A stretch of 64,000 nucleotides of DNA from Listeria cossartiae subsp. cayugensis (GCF_014229095.1 NZ_JAARZC010000003.1:248001-312000), one strand, 5' to 3'. Positions 29,727 through 40,918 are shown, numbered from the stretch's first letter. Program-made: numbers and translations. Notes: generated by a model not told the origin, from the letters alone.

Positions 29727-29742
29727 TTTTAGGAGTGGAAAA

Positions 29743-30261
29743 ATGAGTGGAGATTTAAAACTTAGACCGCTTGAACGAGAAGATTTAAAATTTGTTCACC
29801 GGTTAAATAATGATGCGAAAATAATGTCTTATTGGTTTGAAGAGCCATATGAGGCGTTTGTCGAGCTTCAGGAGTTATATGATAAGCACATTCACGATCA
29901 GTCAGAACGCCGTTTTATTTTAGAATTAGATGGCCAAATGGTTGGGTTAGTCGAGTTGATGGAAATTGATTATATTCACCGAAGAGCGGAATTTCAAATT
30001 ATTATTGATCCTAAGTTTCAGGGACACGGTTACGCCGTTTCTGCCACAAAACTCGCAATGAAATATGCTTTTCATGTACTAAATTTGCATAAATTATATT
30101 TAGTCGTTGATAAAGTAAATGAAAAAGCAATTCACATCTATGAAAAAGTTGGTTTTATTCGTGAAGGCGAACTAATTGATGAATTTTTTGTTGATGGAAC
30201 TTACCATGATGCGATTCGAATGTGTATTTTCCAACAACAATATCAAGAAATGGATATTTAA
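29743..30261 (+). CDS. GNAT acetyltransferase, SpeG-like (spermidine acetyltransferase family)
   Basis: 172 aa. It begins [20 protein letters not shown] and contains [40 protein letters not shown] (acetyl-CoA loop) and [20 protein letters not shown], a pattern I associate with SpeG spermidine N-acetyltransferases. A role in polyamine detoxification is therefore likely but unproven. It starts 16 bp after cls. Confidence 0.87.
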   Translation: MSGDLKLRPLEREDLKFVHRLNNDAKIMSYWFEEPYEAFVELQELYDKHIHDQSERRFILELDGQMVGLVELMEIDYIHRRAEFQIIIDPKFQGHGYAVSATKLAMKYAFHVLNLHKLYLVVDKVNEKAIHIYEKVGFIREGELIDEFFVDGTYHDAIRMCIFQQQYQEMDI

Positions 30262-30402
30262 AAGGTGATTGGCGCGGGAAAAGTTGCGCCAGTCATTGTT
30301 TTGGGTCAAAAAAAGTTCTATAATAAGGTTTTAGTGAAAAAATTATGGTATCATGAAGTATTAAAGTTTGTATTATTTTGATGGAGAAAGGATTGGCGTG
30401 CA

Positions 30403-31371
30403 TTGGCTACAGGCATTGGGACAGCTAAAATGATATTATGCGGAGAACATGCAGTTGTATACGGAGAACCGGCAATTTCAGTCCCATTTACACAAGCAGT
30501 AGTAACGACAAATGTAGAAACTTCTACAAAGACCAAATTCTCTTCGGCATTTTTTACAGGTGATTTAGAAGATATGCCTGATTTCTTAGCGGGAATCAAA
30601 GCATTAGTTGTAGATGTTTTAAACAAAATTGGTAATGGTGAATGTGTTTCTATTCATGTTATGTCAGGCGTTCCAATTGGACGAGGATTAGGCTCAAGTG
30701 CCGCAGTAGCAACAAGTATTGCGCGCGGCTTATATAAATATTTCAATCAAGAATTAGACTCGAAAAAACTATTAGCAATCGTTAATGCGGCAGAAAAAAT
30801 TGCTCACGGTAATGCCAGTGGCGTTGATGCCATTACAGTTGTGAGTGAAAAGCCAGTTTGGTACGAGCGAGATCGAAAACTAGAAATTATGCACTTTCCT
30901 AAAAAAATCACGTTCGTTGTAGCGGATACAGGTGTTCCAAGCGAAACGAGAGACGCGGTTAAGGATGTTCAAGTATTATACAAAGAAAACGAAGCCGAAA
31001 TCAGTAAAATAATTAAACAACTCGGCGATATTTCCCGGGAAATAAAGACGCATTTAGAAGGCGATGCAGACACTGTGAAGATTGGTGCTGCAATGAATCA
31101 AGCACAAACTTATTTGGAAACTTTGACAGTAAGCGATAGCAGTTTAGAGAAATTAATTAAAGTAGCTAGAAGTAGTGGCGCAGATGGGGCCAAACTGACA
31201 GGCGGTGGTCGTGGTGGATGTATTATCGCTGTAGCAAAAAATCAAGAAATCGCTGAAAAAATAACGAAGGCACTTCATGATGCTGGAGCTGCACAAGAAT
31301 GGATTTTTACGATTGGAGAAGGTAGTTATGAGAGCGACAGCCATCGCACACACGAATGTGGCGCTAATTAA
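30403..31371 (+). CDS. mvk: Mevalonate kinase
   Basis: 322 aa from TTG 30403 (ATGIGTAKMILCGEHAVVYG). GHMP-kinase motifs are PIGRGLGSSAAVATSIARG (ATP loop) and KLTGGGRGGCIIAVA near the C-terminus. It phosphorylates mevalonate in the isoprenoid pathway. Its 3' end runs past the mvaD start codon by 44 bp, an unusually long overlap, giving the C-terminal tail SDSHRTHECGAN. It is the first gene of the mvk-mvaD-pmk operon. Confidence 0.96.
   Translation: MATGIGTAKMILCGEHAVVYGEPAISVPFTQAVVTTNVETSTKTKFSSAFFTGDLEDMPDFLAGIKALVVDVLNKIGNGECVSIHVMSGVPIGRGLGSSAAVATSIARGLYKYFNQELDSKKLLAIVNAAEKIAHGNASGVDAITVVSEKPVWYERDRKLEIMHFPKKITFVVADTGVPSETRDAVKDVQVLYKENEAEISKIIKQLGDISREIKTHLEGDADTVKIGAAMNQAQTYLETLTVSDSSLEKLIKVARSSGADGAKLTGGGRGGCIIAVAKNQEIAEKITKALHDAGAAQEWIFTIGEGSYESDSHRTHECGAN
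31030..31043. other. Noc binding sequence (perfect), inside mvk
   Basis: ATTTCCCGGGAAAT is a perfect 14-bp palindrome identical to the Bacillus Noc site. It lies in mvk coding sequence, about 13 kb right of dnaA. Confidence 0.8.
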
Positions 31372-32299
31372 ATACTGGGGAAAACGCGATGAACACTTGA
31401 TTCTACCTGCAAACAGTAGTTTATCCTTCACGGTAGATAAATTTTATACAAAAACAACCGTAGAATGGGACGAAAATCTCTCCCAAGATACATTTATTCT
31501 TAACGATGAACAAAAAACGGATGCAAAAGTAGCTCGTTTTATAGATAAAATGCGTGAAGAGTTTGGCTTAACAGCAAAAGCAAAAATCATTTCCGAAAAT
31601 CACGTACCAACTGCGGCCGGACTTGCTTCATCGGCATCGGCATTTGCGGCTCTTGCGCTTGCAGGGTCGAGCGCAGCAGGCAGAAACGATACAAAAGAAT
31701 ATATTTCCAGACTGGCTCGTTTCGGATCTGGATCTGCTTCTCGTTCTGTTTTTGGCGATTTCGTTATTTGGGAAAAAGGCGAGCTAGCTGATGGCAGTGA
31801 TTCATGCGCGGTGCCTTTTACTAACAAATTATGTGATAAAATGTCGCTTGTAGTCGCAGTTGTTTCAGACAAAGAAAAGAAAGTTTCTAGCCGAGATGGC
31901 ATGCGTCTAACCGTTGAAACATCCCCGTTTTTCGAAAACTGGGTAGCTGCTGCTAAGACGGATTTGGAAGAAATGAAACAAGCTATTTTGGACGAAGATT
32001 TCATCAAAGTTGGCGAAATCACAGAGCGAAACGGCATGAAAATGCATGCGACAACACTTGGCGCAGAGCCACCCTTCACTTATTTTCAACCACAGTCACT
32101 TGAAATAATGGACGCCGTTAGAGAATTGCGCGAAGATGGCATACCAGCCTATTTTACAATGGATGCCGGCCCTAATGTGAAAGTGATTTGTGAACGTGAA
32201 AATGAAGATATCGTAGCAGAGAAGTTGTCAGGTTTGGCTAAAAACGTTCTAATTTGCCACGCTGGTAAGGAAGCGAGTGTTGTATCAGATGAAAAATAA
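31328..32299 (+). CDS. mvaD: Mevalonate diphosphate decarboxylase
   Basis: 323 aa from ATG 31328 (RATAIAHTNVALIKYWGKRD), preceded by GGAGAAGG. The signature PTAAGLASSASAFAALALA is the GHMP ATP-binding loop of this enzyme, and FGSGSASRSVFGDFV carries active-site residues. It makes isopentenyl diphosphate from mevalonate diphosphate. It overlaps mvk by 44 bp and pmk by 11 bp. Confidence 0.96.
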   Translation: MRATAIAHTNVALIKYWGKRDEHLILPANSSLSFTVDKFYTKTTVEWDENLSQDTFILNDEQKTDAKVARFIDKMREEFGLTAKAKIISENHVPTAAGLASSASAFAALALAGSSAAGRNDTKEYISRLARFGSGSASRSVFGDFVIWEKGELADGSDSCAVPFTNKLCDKMSLVVAVVSDKEKKVSSRDGMRLTVETSPFFENWVAAAKTDLEEMKQAILDEDFIKVGEITERNGMKMHATTLGAEPPFTYFQPQSLEIMDAVRELREDGIPAYFTMDAGPNVKVICERENEDIVAEKLSGLAKNVLICHAGKEASVVSDEK

Positions 32300-33359
32300 A
32301 CTACAGGTTAAAATACCCGGAAAATTATATGTTGCTGGTGAATATGCAGTTGTAGAATCTGGTCATACAGCAATTCTAACTGCAGTTAACCGTTATATAA
32401 CGCTGACTCTTGAAGATAGTGAGCGCAATGAATTATGGATTCCACATTATGAAAATCCAGTTTCATGGCCAGTTGGCGGCGAACTTAAACCAGACGGGGA
32501 ACATTGGACTTTTACAGCGGAAGCAATTAATATTGCGACAACTTTCCTGAAATCAGAAGGCATCGAGCTTACTCCTGTGAAAATGGTCATCGAAACAGAA
32601 TTAATTGACCAATCAGGTGCAAAATATGGACTAGGTTCAAGCGCAGCCGCAACGGTAGCTGTAATTAACGCGTTGATGACGAAATTTCATCCCGAGATTT
32701 CCATGCTGAAAAAATTCAAACTAGCTGCACTTTCCCATTTAGTCGTTCAAGGAAACGGCTCATGTGGCGATATTGCATCTTGTATGTATGGTGGATGGAT
32801 TGCTTATACGACATTTGATCAAGAATGGGTGAAGCATCGTTTAGCATATAAATCACTGGAATGGTTTATGAAAGAACCATGGCCGATGTTACAAATCGAA
32901 ACATTAGAAGAACCAGTTTCAGCATTTTCAGTTGGTTGGACTGGAACGCCAGTAAGTACGGGCAAACTTGTTTCGCAAATTCACGCGTTTAAACAAGAAG
33001 ATAGCAAAAATTATCAACATTTCTTAACTAGAAATAACGAAATCATGAAGCAAATGATTCAAGCGTTCCACACGAAAGACGAAGAACTGCTCTACGCCTC
33101 TATCAAAGAAAATCGTCGCATTCTTCAAGAACTTGGAACAAAAGCTGGCGTCAATATTGAAACGAGCTTGCTAAAAGAACTAGCGGATTCAGCCGAAAAT
33201 ATGGGCGGTGCAGGAAAATCTTCCGGTTCTGGTGGCGGAGATTGCGGAATAGCTTTCTCAAAAACAAAAGAACTCGCCGAAAAACTAGTTCAAGAGTGGG
33301 AATCGCTTGGTATTAAACATTTACCTTTCCATACAGGGAGAGTTCAAATTACTGAATAA
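32289..33359 (+). CDS. pmk: Phosphomevalonate kinase
   Basis: 356 aa from ATG 32289 (MKNKLQVKIPGKLYVAGEYA); a GTG at 32277 is an alternative. Motifs are KYGLGSSAAATVAVINALM (ATP loop) and GAGKSSGSGGGDCGIAF near the end. It phosphorylates mevalonate 5-phosphate, between Mvk and MvaD in the pathway. It is the last gene of the operon, closed by a strong terminator. Confidence 0.95.
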   Translation: MKNKLQVKIPGKLYVAGEYAVVESGHTAILTAVNRYITLTLEDSERNELWIPHYENPVSWPVGGELKPDGEHWTFTAEAINIATTFLKSEGIELTPVKMVIETELIDQSGAKYGLGSSAAATVAVINALMTKFHPEISMLKKFKLAALSHLVVQGNGSCGDIASCMYGGWIAYTTFDQEWVKHRLAYKSLEWFMKEPWPMLQIETLEEPVSAFSVGWTGTPVSTGKLVSQIHAFKQEDSKNYQHFLTRNNEIMKQMIQAFHTKDEELLYASIKENRRILQELGTKAGVNIETSLLKELADSAENMGGAGKSSGSGGGDCGIAFSKTKELAEKLVQEWESLGIKHLPFHTGRVQITE

Positions 33360-33375
33360 TGGAGATATCACTAAT

Positions 33376-33414
33376 AAAGCCGAACAACTTTTACATAAAA
33401 GTTGTTCGGCTTTT
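33376..33414. terminator. Bidirectional terminator between pmk and a small membrane protein gene
   Basis: AAAGCCGAACAACTTTT and its complement AAAAGTTGTTCGGCTTT form a 17-bp stem with a 4-nt loop and runs of A and T on either side. Confidence 0.93.
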
Positions 33415-33424
33415 AGTTTGATTA

Positions 33425-33622
33425 CTAAATTTTTTTTTCAGTTTTATTATCTTTATTAGATAAATCAGTTGCATGATTAAAAATAACCACACCAACAACT
33501 GTCAAAATGCCAGATTCTGCACCAGAAAGAATATCCATGAAATATAATATAGATGGTAAAACAAAACCTATAACTCCAATTATTAATTCAATCATTCGAA
33601 ATATCTTTAATTTTTTACTCAC
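33425..33622 (-). CDS. Small two-helix membrane protein, unknown function
   Basis: 65 aa from GTG 33622, preceded by AGGGAG with good spacing. Two hydrophobic segments (about residues 10-28 and 34-50) are joined by a short acidic loop, and the C-terminus is charged (NKDNKTEKKI). I recognise no family; the shape recalls holin-like or toxin-like small membrane proteins, but that is not evidence of function. It is convergent with pmk and divergent from qoxA. Confidence 0.6.
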   Translation of the reverse strand: MSKKLKIFRMIELIIGVIGFVLPSILYFMDILSGAESGILTVVGVVIFNHATDLSNKDNKTEKKI

Positions 33623-33779
33623 GTAACCACTCCCTGTGGAATTAAAGTATGCGACAAAACTAATATATCATGAAAAACAACTTTTCATATAAAAACCAGC
33701 TGCAATTTGTTTCAAATTTCACAATCAAGGGAATAGTGAACAGAATAAAAGTTTGTGAAATATTTAATATATCAGGTTT

Positions 33780-33808
33780 TTGAACTAAGATATCAAATCA
33801 GATATAAT
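33780..33808 (+). promoter_or_regulatory. qoxABCD promoter
   Basis: TTGAAC and TATAAT are exactly 17 bp apart. Transcription would start near 33815, leaving about 195 nt of 5' untranslated leader before the GTG of qoxA. Confidence 0.82.
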
Positions 33809-33952
33809 GAGTTAGAGTATGAACATAGTGATTTTAAAAATGCGGAACAATTTTAAAAAAGTTTGTGAGTTTTTTTCAAAGAATTAAATAGTAAAAGCAT
33901 TTTTTCAGTTACATAGGAGTTCTAAAAAGCTTCTTTCAGCACTCCGGTAATG

Positions 33953-33972
33953 GTATTTTTGCGCAAAAATAC
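33953..33972. repeat. 20-bp perfect palindrome in the qoxA leader
   Basis: GTATTTTTGCGCAAAAATAC is fully self-complementary and ends about 37 bp upstream of the qoxA start. There is no T-run after it, so it is not a standard terminator. It could be a protein operator or an mRNA hairpin. Confidence 0.75.
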
Positions 33973-34009
33973 ACATTAGAAAACATCAAAAGGAAAAGAG
34001 GGGATTCGG

Positions 34010-35116
34010 GTGTCAAAGGTACTTAAATCTTTGCTACTCACGGCACTACTTGGGGTTACCGGCCTTATAAGTGGTTGTGGTGACTTGACGGTACTTAATC
34101 CAAAAGGGCCAGTTGCTAAAGGTCAGTCGGACTTAATTATTTATTCGATTATATTTATGCTGGTTATTGTTTTGACGATTTTTGTATTGTTTACGATTAT
34201 GTTGGTTAAATACCGCGAACGGAAAGACATTTCAAACTACGAGCCAGATATGCATGGTAGTAAAAAACTAGAAATTTTTTGGACATTGATTCCAGTTGCT
34301 ATCGTTATTGCTCTAGCTATTCCGACGGTAAAAACAATTTATGCAGGGGAAGAAGCACCAAAAGTGACTTCGCATAAAGATCCAATTGTTATTTACGCAA
34401 CAAGTGCAGACTGGAAATGGATTTTTAGTTATCCAGATGAGTCGATTGAAACGGTGAACTATGTAAACATTCCAACCGACCGTCCTGTATTATTCAAATT
34501 AACTTCCGCAGATACGATGACAAGCTTTTGGGTGCCGCAATTAGGCGGACAAAAATATGCGATGTCTGGCATGACGATGAATTTATATTTACAAGCAGAT
34601 GAAGTTGGTACATACAAAGGTCGTAACGCAAACTTCAACGGCGAAGGTTTTGCAGATCAACGCTTTGATGTAGTAGCTCAATCTGAAAAAGATTTCAAAA
34701 AATGGGCAAAAGAAACAAAAGCTAGCTCACCAGTTATTACGCAAGACATCTATGACCGTCTGTTAATTCCTGGAAGCTCGAAGCAAAAATCTTATTCTGG
34801 TACGCATTTAGCATTTGTTGATGTTGCAGCTGATCCAGAGTATGTTTTCTATGCCTACAAACGTTTTGGTTATGAGATGACAAATCCACATAATCCAAAC
34901 ACAAAATCGACCATTTCTGACAAACCAATGCTTCCGGTTCGTCCTGTAACAGTAACTAATCCGCAATTTGAGCGTCATGATATGAAGCCGCAAATTATTA
35001 AAAATGGTGAAGGTTACCACGAGGATAAACACCGCGAAGACGAAATGAAGAAAATGGAAGAAGACATCCAAACAAATGAATTCAATAAAAAAGAATCGGA
35101 TGACGCAGGGAAGTAA
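34010..35116 (+). CDS. qoxA: Cytochrome aa3 quinol oxidase subunit II
   Basis: 368 aa from GTG after AAAAGAGGGG. A lipoprotein signal has lipobox ISGC (Cys23), then two membrane helices (about 43-70 and 95-115) and an extracytoplasmic cupredoxin-like domain. The CuA copper ligands of cytochrome c oxidases are not seen, as expected for a quinol oxidase. The C-terminus is highly charged. It is the first gene of qoxABCD, which reduces oxygen with menaquinol electrons. Confidence 0.96.
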   Translation: MSKVLKSLLLTALLGVTGLISGCGDLTVLNPKGPVAKGQSDLIIYSIIFMLVIVLTIFVLFTIMLVKYRERKDISNYEPDMHGSKKLEIFWTLIPVAIVIALAIPTVKTIYAGEEAPKVTSHKDPIVIYATSADWKWIFSYPDESIETVNYVNIPTDRPVLFKLTSADTMTSFWVPQLGGQKYAMSGMTMNLYLQADEVGTYKGRNANFNGEGFADQRFDVVAQSEKDFKKWAKETKASSPVITQDIYDRLLIPGSSKQKSYSGTHLAFVDVAADPEYVFYAYKRFGYEMTNPHNPNTKSTISDKPMLPVRPVTVTNPQFERHDMKPQIIKNGEGYHEDKHREDEMKKMEEDIQTNEFNKKESDDAGK

Positions 35117-35134
35117 AAAGGGGGGACATAAGGC

Positions 35135-37114
35135 ATGAAATGGAATGAGTTTATCGTAACTGGCGACCCAATGATTTTAGGCGCGCAGATTTCTATCGTA
35201 CTTGTAAGTATTGGTGTTGTTGCGTTACTAACTTATACAAAAAAATGGAAGTGGCTCATGAAAGAGTGGATTTCTTCCGTTGATCATAAAAAAATAGGTA
35301 TTATGTATTTGCTTGCTGCTGTCTTAATGTTTTTCCGTGGTGGTGTGGATGCGCTAATGATGCGTACCCAGCTCGCTTTACCGGATATGAAATTTTTAGA
35401 CGCACAGCATTACAATGAAGTATTTTCTACGCACGGAACGATTATGATTTTATTTATGGCGATGCCGTTTATCATCGGGTTGATGAACATTGCCGTACCA
35501 CTTCAAATTGGTGCGCGTGATGTAGCATTTCCATTTTTAAACAACTTAAGTTTTTGGACGTTCTTTATGGGAGCGATGCTATTTAACTTATCATTCGTAA
35601 TTGGTGGTTCGCCAGATGCTGGTTGGACAAACTATGCGCCACTTGCGACAGATTTTAGCGCTGGATATGGAATTAACTTCTATCTTCTAGGTGTTCAAAT
35701 CGCTGGTATTGGTACGCTGATGACGGGGATTAACTTCTTCGTGACGATTTTAAGAATGCGTACAAAAGGTATGACATTAATGAAAATGCCGATGTTTACT
35801 TGGTCTTCATTAATTACAAGTTTGATTATTATTTTCGCTTTCCCAGTTTTAACAGTGGCGCTTGCTTTGATGTCATTTGACCGACTGTTTGGAACAGCAT
35901 TCTTCACACTCACGAATGGCGGACTCCCAATGATGTGGGCTAACTTGTTCTGGGTTTGGGGACATCCGGAAGTATATATTGTTATTTTGCCAGCTTTCGG
36001 TATTTTCTCAGAGATTATTTCTACTTTCTCGAGAAAAAAATTATTCGGTTATCCGGCGATGGTTGCCGCGATGGCAGTTATTTCTTTACTAAGTTTCCTA
36101 GTTTGGGTCCATCACTTCTTTACAATGGGATCAGGGGCGCTTGTTAACTCCTTCTTCTCCATTACAACGATGATGATTGCGATTCCGACCGGGATTAAGA
36201 TATTCAACTGGCTCTTTACGATGTACAAAGGGCGAATAACCTTTACAACGCCAATGCTTTGGTCGCTTGCCTTTATCCCTAACTTTGTTGTCGGTGGGGT
36301 AACTGGGGTTATGCTTGCGATGGCTGCGGCCGATTATCAATATCACAATACGTATTTCTTAGTATCCCATTTCCACTACGTATTAATTGCCGGAACCGTG
36401 TTCTCCTGCTTTGCCGGGCTTACATACTGGTATCCAAAAATGGTCGGTTACAGACTGAATGAAAAAATTGGTAAATGGTTCTTCTGGATTTTCGTTGTTG
36501 GATTTAACGTTTGTTTCTTCCCGCAATATTTCCTAGGACTAGATGGTATGCCGCGTCGTATTTACACTTACGTACAAGGTGATGGCTGGACAACGCTTAA
36601 CTTTATCTCTACAGTGGGCGGATTCTTGATGGGTGTAGCATTCTTAGTTCTTTGCTACAACATCTACTACAGCTATAAAAACTCTAAACGTGAAGTTACT
36701 GGTGACCCGTGGGATGCTCGTACGCTTGAATGGGCTACAAGTTCCGCAGTTCCTCCAAAATATAACTTTGCTGTTTTACCGGAATGGAATGACTTGGATG
36801 ATTTCTGGAATAGAAAACAAAAAGGCGATCCATATGTAAATGATAAAAATTATAAACCAATCCATATGCCAAGTAATACGATGGTCGGATTTGTGATGTC
36901 GGTCTTCTTCTTCATTGCCGGTTTTGGACTAGTATTTTACTGGTACTGGATGGGAATTATTGGTCTTGTTGGTATTTTAGGATGTATGATTTATCGTTCA
37001 TTCCAAAATAACGACGGTTACCATGTGGAAGTGGATGAAATTAAAGCAACAGAAGAACATAATGCGCGCGAACTTGCGACTGGTGTGAAGGAGGGGAACC
37101 CATGGAATCTGTAG
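35135..37114 (+). CDS. qoxB: Cytochrome aa3 quinol oxidase subunit I
   Basis: 659 aa with about 14-15 membrane helices. The catalytic motif [17 protein letters not shown] carries the CuB His and cross-linked Tyr. VHHFFTMG holds further CuB ligands, and [10 protein letters not shown] the heme ligands. This is the proton-pumping oxygen-reducing subunit. It overlaps qoxC by 13 bp. Confidence 0.98.
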   Translation: MKWNEFIVTGDPMILGAQISIVLVSIGVVALLTYTKKWKWLMKEWISSVDHKKIGIMYLLAAVLMFFRGGVDALMMRTQLALPDMKFLDAQHYNEVFSTHGTIMILFMAMPFIIGLMNIAVPLQIGARDVAFPFLNNLSFWTFFMGAMLFNLSFVIGGSPDAGWTNYAPLATDFSAGYGINFYLLGVQIAGIGTLMTGINFFVTILRMRTKGMTLMKMPMFTWSSLITSLIIIFAFPVLTVALALMSFDRLFGTAFFTLTNGGLPMMWANLFWVWGHPEVYIVILPAFGIFSEIISTFSRKKLFGYPAMVAAMAVISLLSFLVWVHHFFTMGSGALVNSFFSITTMMIAIPTGIKIFNWLFTMYKGRITFTTPMLWSLAFIPNFVVGGVTGVMLAMAAADYQYHNTYFLVSHFHYVLIAGTVFSCFAGLTYWYPKMVGYRLNEKIGKWFFWIFVVGFNVCFFPQYFLGLDGMPRRIYTYVQGDGWTTLNFISTVGGFLMGVAFLVLCYNIYYSYKNSKREVTGDPWDARTLEWATSSAVPPKYNFAVLPEWNDLDDFWNRKQKGDPYVNDKNYKPIHMPSNTMVGFVMSVFFFIAGFGLVFYWYWMGIIGLVGILGCMIYRSFQNNDGYHVEVDEIKATEEHNARELATGVKEGNPWNL

Positions 37115-37713
37115 AAACAAATAAAAATCTGCCAATTGAATATAGGTCAGAACAAGGTCGATTAAATATTCTTGGTTTCTGGATTTTCCTTGGCGCCGAA
37201 ATTGCGCTGTTTGCAACACTTTTCGCGACTTACTTTGTTATGAGAAAGGCTGGCTCGAATGCGGGTCATCCGCCAGCAGAAATGTTCGAACTTTGGCTTG
37301 TCCTAATAATGACATTTTTACTATTAACAAGTAGTTTCACGTGCGGTCTTGCAATTGGTGAGATGCGTAAAGGCAATGTGAAAATGTTGACGATTTACTC
37401 GATTATCACATTAATTCTTGGTGCGGGATTTGTTGGCTTTGAGCTTTATGAATTTGCACACTATGTGACAGAAGGAGTTACGATGCAAGTTGGTTCTTAC
37501 TGGTCTGCCTTCTTCGTACTACTAGGGACGCATGGTCTTCACGTAACGGTCGGGATTTTCTGGATTAGTTTTATTCTGATTCAAATTAAAATGCATGGTT
37601 TGACGCCAAAAACAGCATCAAAAGTATTTATTTCCAGTTTGTACTGGCATTTCCTTGATGTTGTGTGGATTTTCATTTTCACCGGTGTCTATTTGCTAGG
37701 GATGGTGAACTAA
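37102..37713 (+). CDS. qoxC: Cytochrome aa3 quinol oxidase subunit III
   Basis: 203 aa with five membrane helices, the typical short subunit III of quinol oxidases. Recognisable stretches are [20 protein letters not shown] and [19 protein letters not shown] with [15 protein letters not shown]. The start overlaps the end of qoxB and is preceded by GGAGGGG. Confidence 0.97.
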   Translation: MESVETNKNLPIEYRSEQGRLNILGFWIFLGAEIALFATLFATYFVMRKAGSNAGHPPAEMFELWLVLIMTFLLLTSSFTCGLAIGEMRKGNVKMLTIYSIITLILGAGFVGFELYEFAHYVTEGVTMQVGSYWSAFFVLLGTHGLHVTVGIFWISFILIQIKMHGLTPKTASKVFISSLYWHFLDVVWIFIFTGVYLLGMVN

Positions 37714-37714
37714 T

Positions 37715-38047
37715 ATGACACAAAATAATAAATCAAATGCAGCACATGCAGAAGGTGGCATTCCTTGGAAACATATTGTTGGCTTTGCATTGTCAGTTAT
37801 TTTGACGCTTCTAGCAGTCTGGGTAGCTCTTTATTCAACACTAACAACAAATGTTAAGGTAGTTATTATTTTCATCTTTGCGTTCATTCAGGCAGCCCTA
37901 CAGCTTCTGATGTTCATGCACATGACAGAAGGCCGTGATGGTAAAATCCAAATCGGTAACATTTTATTCGCCGCATTTATTGCGATTGTCGTAGTTATTG
38001 GTTCTTATTGGGTAATGGAAATTGGCCATATGAATCATTTGTTATAA
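37715..38047 (+). CDS. qoxD: Cytochrome aa3 quinol oxidase subunit IV
   Basis: 110 aa with three membrane helices. IPWKHIVGFALSVILTLLAV and QLLMFMHMTEGRDGKIQIGN are characteristic of QoxD/CyoD. It begins 1 bp after qoxC and closes the operon, followed by a strong terminator. Confidence 0.96.
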   Translation: MTQNNKSNAAHAEGGIPWKHIVGFALSVILTLLAVWVALYSTLTTNVKVVIIFIFAFIQAALQLLMFMHMTEGRDGKIQIGNILFAAFIAIVVVIGSYWVMEIGHMNHLL

Positions 38048-38051
38048 AAAT

Positions 38052-38099
38052 AAGCTGATGCATGGAACGGTTTAAACCGAACTAGCATCAGCTTTTTTT
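38052..38099. terminator. Terminator between qoxD and the convergent capA-like gene
   Basis: AAGCTGATGC pairs with GCATCAGCTT around a region containing a second palindrome (CGGTTTAAACCG), and a T-run follows. The A-run on the left lets it serve the minus-strand gene as well. Confidence 0.9.
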
Positions 38100-39216
38100 A
38101 TTTTGCGGATATATCACCATTACTATTAATAGTTGCATTTGGAGAAATGGATTGGAGATAATTTAATTGTGCTGTCTTGGAAGAGCCTTCAAGCATATTA
38201 ATTTGATTGCCTGAAATAATACCTGGATCAAAATGGGCGGTTACTTTTCCTTGATTGAAATTCAATTTATAAATCCCTGTTTCTGCCGAATGACCCGAAA
38301 CATAGTCAGGAAATAAGAAATTACCTAATGAATAAGCAATTGGAACATCTTTGTATACTTCAAAACTTTGGAGCCAGTGTGGATGGCTGGCAACAATCGC
38401 ATCAACTAAATTATCATCCACTAGTTTTTTCATATATTGGGTTTGATAATCAACTGGTGTATTCGTCTTTTCAACTCCCCAGTGAAAATAAACGACCATA
38501 TAATCAATATCTTTATTTTTTGCGCGTTCTTCTTTGATTTTTTCTTCGACAAGGTTTAAATCATAACCATTAGTAACCCCTGGAGTATCTTCGTCGGCAA
38601 TCCAACCCGTATTCGGGAAAAAGTGGCAAAATGACATGAAACCAACTTTATTTCCTTTGATGTCAGCTACTTTCAGTTGATAAGCCTCATCTTCATTTTT
38701 ACCAGCCCCAACATAGGCTAAATTATTGGCGCGTAAAGCAGCCGTTGTGTCGAGTAATCCATCTTCGTAATAGTCTAAAATGTGGTTATTACTAATATTA
38801 ACCATATCAACCCCAGCATTTTTCAAAGCGGTTAAAGAACTAGGATCACTTTTAATCCAAAATTCTTGGTACGGGACTTTTTTTGTTCGAGTTGTAATAG
38901 CTGTTTCTAAATCAACAAATGTATAGTCGCTAGATTTCAGTTCCTCGCGAACGTTATTAAAAGGATAATCCATTCCCTTCTCTGCTAAAATTGGTCGTAA
39001 ATCCCAATCAAACATAATATCACCTGTAAAATCAATGTTAAATGGTTCTTTTGGTTTTGGCGGTGTCTCTTTTTTCTTTTTAACAGCAACGACGGTTTTC
39101 TTTTTTGGCTTAGCGGTTTCTTTGTTGTTTGTCATGAGGTTGTTCACTAATAAACCAATGGAAAAAATTAAAATAATTGAGACTATCAGTATAATCCCCT
39201 TTTTTCTTGATTTCAT
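38098..39216 (-). CDS. CapA-family (PGA_cap) membrane-anchored metallophosphatase-like protein
   Basis: 372 aa. It has an N-terminal membrane anchor (about residues 8-28), then a Lys/Pro-rich linker, then a calcineurin-like CapA fold. Motifs are FNIDFTGDIMFDW, TFVDLETAIT, VDMVNISNNHILDYYEDGLL, YMVVYFHWGVEKTN and DAIVASHPHWLQSFEVY, with the Asp/His/Asn metal ligands. CapA proteins take part in poly-gamma-glutamate capsule making in Bacillus, but no capBC is present, so the role here is unknown. Single-gene unit convergent with qoxD. Confidence 0.9.
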   Translation of the reverse strand: MKSRKKGIILIVSIILIFSIGLLVNNLMTNNKETAKPKKKTVVAVKKKKETPPKPKEPFNIDFTGDIMFDWDLRPILAEKGMDYPFNNVREELKSSDYTFVDLETAITTRTKKVPYQEFWIKSDPSSLTALKNAGVDMVNISNNHILDYYEDGLLDTTAALRANNLAYVGAGKNEDEAYQLKVADIKGNKVGFMSFCHFFPNTGWIADEDTPGVTNGYDLNLVEEKIKEERAKNKDIDYMVVYFHWGVEKTNTPVDYQTQYMKKLVDDNLVDAIVASHPHWLQSFEVYKDVPIAYSLGNFLFPDYVSGHSAETGIYKLNFNQGKVTAHFDPGIISGNQINMLEGSSKTAQLNYLQSISPNATINSNGDISAK

Positions 39217-39374
39217 TTTTTCTCCTCCTAATTTAAAAGTTAACTAATTCTATCAGTGTGGAGAAAAAGACTTTTATCAAAAACAGGCTCTTTTGTGGAA
39301 AATGATGGCTAAATTGTGAACTTTGAAATCATAAAAAATAAGACGAATTAAAAAAATTTAAATTATTGCTTGCT

Positions 39375-39390
39375 ATGTAATGCATTACAT
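39375..39390. promoter_or_regulatory. 16-bp palindromic operator upstream of the GH1 gene
   Basis: ATGTAATGCATTACAT is perfectly self-complementary. It lies just upstream of TATAGT (39395-39400), a likely -10 element for the GH1 gene, so a bound protein would block the promoter. It does not fit cre, and no regulator gene is adjacent, so the binding protein is unknown. Confidence 0.65.
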
Positions 39391-39423
39391 ATTTTATAGT
39401 GGAGAAGTAAATTATATTCGTGA

Positions 39424-40872
<1,449 letters not shown>

Positions 40873-40880
40873 AATATAGG

Positions 40881-40918
40881 AAACCCCCACTTTCGGTGAT
40901 GAAGGTGGGGGTTTTGTT
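40881..40918. terminator. Terminator after the GH1 gene
   Basis: AACCCCCAC pairs with GTGGGGGTT and is followed by a T-rich run; it can also close the convergent gene ending at 40919. Confidence 0.9.

Larger units (their letters stand above)
33623..34009. other. Intergenic region carrying the qox promoter and a long leader
   Basis: This 387-bp stretch has no gene I can support. It contains the qoxA promoter at 33780-33808 and, in a leader of about 195 nt, a 20-bp perfect palindrome at 33953-33972. The rest is AT-rich with no further clear motif. Confidence 0.75.

Noticed and set aside
31600-32079. Antisense open frame of about 159 codons opposite mvaD
   Set aside because: mvaD is certain; the antisense frame is Ser/Ala-rich, has no ribosome binding site and mirrors the codon use of mvaD.
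33745-33765. Possible Rex (NADH-sensing) site before qoxA, TTGTGAAATATT
   Set aside because: Only the left half fits TTGTGAA; the right half TTTAATA does not match TTCACAA, so the site is too weak to claim.
37335-37346. Possible parS in qoxC (TTTCACGTGCGG)
   Set aside because: Only the central CACGTG and the left half fit; the right half does not.
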